From: Lasiosphaeris hirsuta
Lineage: Eukaryota > Ascomycota > Sordariomycetes > Sordariales > Lasiosphaeriaceae
DNA length: 64,000 nucleotides
Direction: 5' to 3'
NCBI GenBank assembly: GCA_030549175.1
Contig: JAUKUA010000003.1
Span: 4,092,001-4,156,000 of the forward strand
Part shown: positions 62,385-64,000 of the stretch, in pieces
Position numbering within the stretch: the stretch's first letter is position 1
Layout: each line of letters opens with the position of its first letter
Program-made: the position numbers and the translations under genes
Notes under the pieces: model-generated
What the model was told of the DNA's origin: nothing
Databases searched by the model: none
Seen by the model: the letters and a program-made list of their open reading frames with translations, nothing else

Positions 62385-63802
62385 ATGTCGCGGTCCCAGC
62401 AGGTCACACGGCCAATCGTGCGGTCCCTCCAGCAAGGCCGCACCGCAGCGACATGTCAATCCCGGTCCATCGCCGCCCGCCAGTTCTCATCGACGACAAG
62501 CCGAAAGGATGAGGCCACCACGACAGAGCCTCTGAAGCTCTCAGGCTTACCCATCTCCCCCCAATGGACACCAGAGCAGCTGGCGAGGCTCACGTCGCCC
62601 GATCTCGGATCCCGGAGAAGGCGGGCCGCTCTCGCTACGACGACCCACGTCCCCTTCGAGCAGATGCCCTACTTGTGCTTCCAGGAGGCGCGCAAGGTCC
62701 TGAACGAGGACCGCCAGGAAAAGATCGCCCAGATAGTGGTCGAGACGGAGAAGATCAAGCGCCTGGAGGCTGCCGACCCCAGCACCATGCGTGGAGGCGA
62801 GGCGTACAAGGAGAAGCGGCTGGCGAGCTTGAGGAAACATGTCGAGGAGCTCAAGATTCTGGCGGATATCAACGACCCCTTGGTTAAGCGGCGCTTCGAA
62901 GATGGCGTGGGTGCGTACCTGCTGGCCGCTAGGCCCCCTTTTCGTCATGGACCGACTGCCAACCCCCTTTTGAGCTTCGAGCTGACTCACCTACAGGTGA
63001 TATGAGCAAACCCATATACCGCTACCTCGCCAACAGAAAATGGCATGCCATGGATCAGAAGATTATCGTGCAGCGTATCCAACAGTTCCACATCGTTCCG
63101 GATATTCTGCCCAAGTTCGAGCCGACGGTAGACGTCAAGATGTCGTTCCGCGGTCAGCCTGTGGCGCCGGGACAGTTCCTCAACAGCCGCGTCACCGAGG
63201 TGGCGCCTACGCTGCGCATGCAAGTTTTTGACAAGGGAGAGCGTCTCATCTCGGTCGTGGTGATGGACTCGGACGTACCGGATACCGAATTTGACCTCTT
63301 CACCCGCCGCTGCCACTACCTGGCCACCAACATCCCCTGGGACCCAACCAAGACGCATCTACCCCTTCGCCTGGTCGGCAGCCCCTCTGGAAAGACGGGT
63401 GGTGAGCTACCCGTGCCATGGCTGCCCGCCTTCGCGCAGAAGGGCTCCCCCTATCACAGACTCAGCATCTTCATCCTCGAGCAAAAGGCTGGTGAGAGGC
63501 TCGACGCCAACAAGCTGCAGGAGCTGTATGACGGGCCCGGCCGGGACACCTTCACCCTCAAGAGCTTCCGCGACAAGTTCAATCTGACCCCGGTTGGCTT
63601 CAACCTGTTCAGGACCGAGTGGGATGAGAACACGGCCGATATCATGGAGAAGCACGCCATCCCCGGCGCCGACGTCGAGTTTAGGCATCAGCACTTCAAG
63701 ACGCTCAAGACGCCCCGCGCGGCCAAGGGCTGGGAAGCCAAGAGGCAAAAGCCCAAGTACAAGAGCTTGTGGAAGTATACGAAGCGCATTGCAACGCTTT
63801 GA
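62385..63802 (+). CDS. Mitochondrial large-subunit ribosomal protein mL38 (MRPL35 in yeast)
   Basis: Exons run 62385-62910 and 62997-63802, giving 443 residues; the 86-nt intron has a GTGCGT donor and CTACAG acceptor and joins RFEDGV to [11 protein letters not shown]. The N-terminus is Arg/Gln/Ser-rich ([13 protein letters not shown] near 33-45), a mitochondrial presequence. A helical region, [18 protein letters not shown] to [11 protein letters not shown], precedes the conserved [20 protein letters not shown] block. The C-terminal half is a PEBP-like (phosphatidylethanolamine-binding) fold, seen in [19 protein letters not shown] and [12 protein letters not shown], with a basic tail. In mitoribosome structures mL38 sits at the central protuberance. 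It is divergent from uL4m. Confidence 0.92.
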
Positions 63803-64000
63803 GAGCGGTTACCGAGGGTGTAGTTACTTGTGTGTCATATTACTGTATCAGACATGTATAGAAACGCGGCGGGTATGTCTACCATGCGCCAATACCAAAA
63901 CTGCATCTGTGTTATGAAATCTGCCAGAGCGTTTCATTTTTAGATCAGGATAGTTGAGTTTGTTCTTGTTCTCATGATGATCCTGGATTCGCCTCAGCTT
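63803..64000. other. 3' flank of mL38 to window end
   Basis: No feature is visible. The stretch probably contains the 3' untranslated region. Confidence 0.5.

Overview
The window looks like nuclear DNA of a filamentous ascomycete, most likely a sordariomycete. Genes are split by short introns (about 50-130 nt, GTRNGT donors, CTRAC-like branch sites, YAG acceptors) and sit on both strands. The families are typically fungal: Tof1/Swi1, Rox3-type Mediator subunit 19, a DUF6594 membrane protein, a Zn2Cys6 regulator and a Bor1-type anion exchanger. I could not fix genus or species. All exon joins below were read by hand from splice signals and reading-frame continuity.

Layout. 1-4.8 kb has no intact gene but holds a decayed copy of a fungal conserved-hypothetical gene (2889-3828). 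A four-exon DUF6594 gene lies at 4.86-6.11 kb (-). After a 4.4 kb gap come the divergent pair TOF1 (-, 10.5-14.2 kb) and mitochondrial 3-hydroxyacyl-CoA dehydrogenase (+, 14.7-15.8 kb). 15.8-27.4 kb is a gene desert upstream of a homeodomain transcription factor (+, 27.5-29.7 kb). A second desert of 7.7 kb lies between that gene and the convergent BOR1-like transporter (-, 37.4-39.8 kb). The m-AAA protease (-, 40.8-43.5 kb), a six-exon Zn2Cys6 factor (-, 44.5-47.5 kb) and a single-pass Ser/Thr-rich membrane protein (-, 51.0-52.4 kb) follow. An alpha/beta hydrolase (+, 54.1-56.3 kb) converges with MED19 (-, 57.6-58.8 kb). At the right end two mitoribosomal large-subunit genes, uL4m (-) and mL38 (+), share a 349 bp divergent promoter.

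Function. Four of the intact genes encode mitochondrial proteins: the dehydrogenase, the m-AAA protease, uL4m and mL38. Three are nuclear regulators (homeodomain factor, Zn2Cys6 factor, MED19) and one is a replication-fork factor (TOF1). I see no secondary-metabolite cluster, CRISPR array, tRNA, rRNA or intact transposon. The most useful observations are a TOF1/dehydrogenase promoter carrying a cell-cycle box near one gene and a fatty-acid-type box near the other; two stop-free 69-nt introns; C-runs at the same distance from the donor in two unrelated introns; the relic gene; a hairpin followed by a 34-T run; and the two deserts. I found nothing that clearly amounts to a new system.
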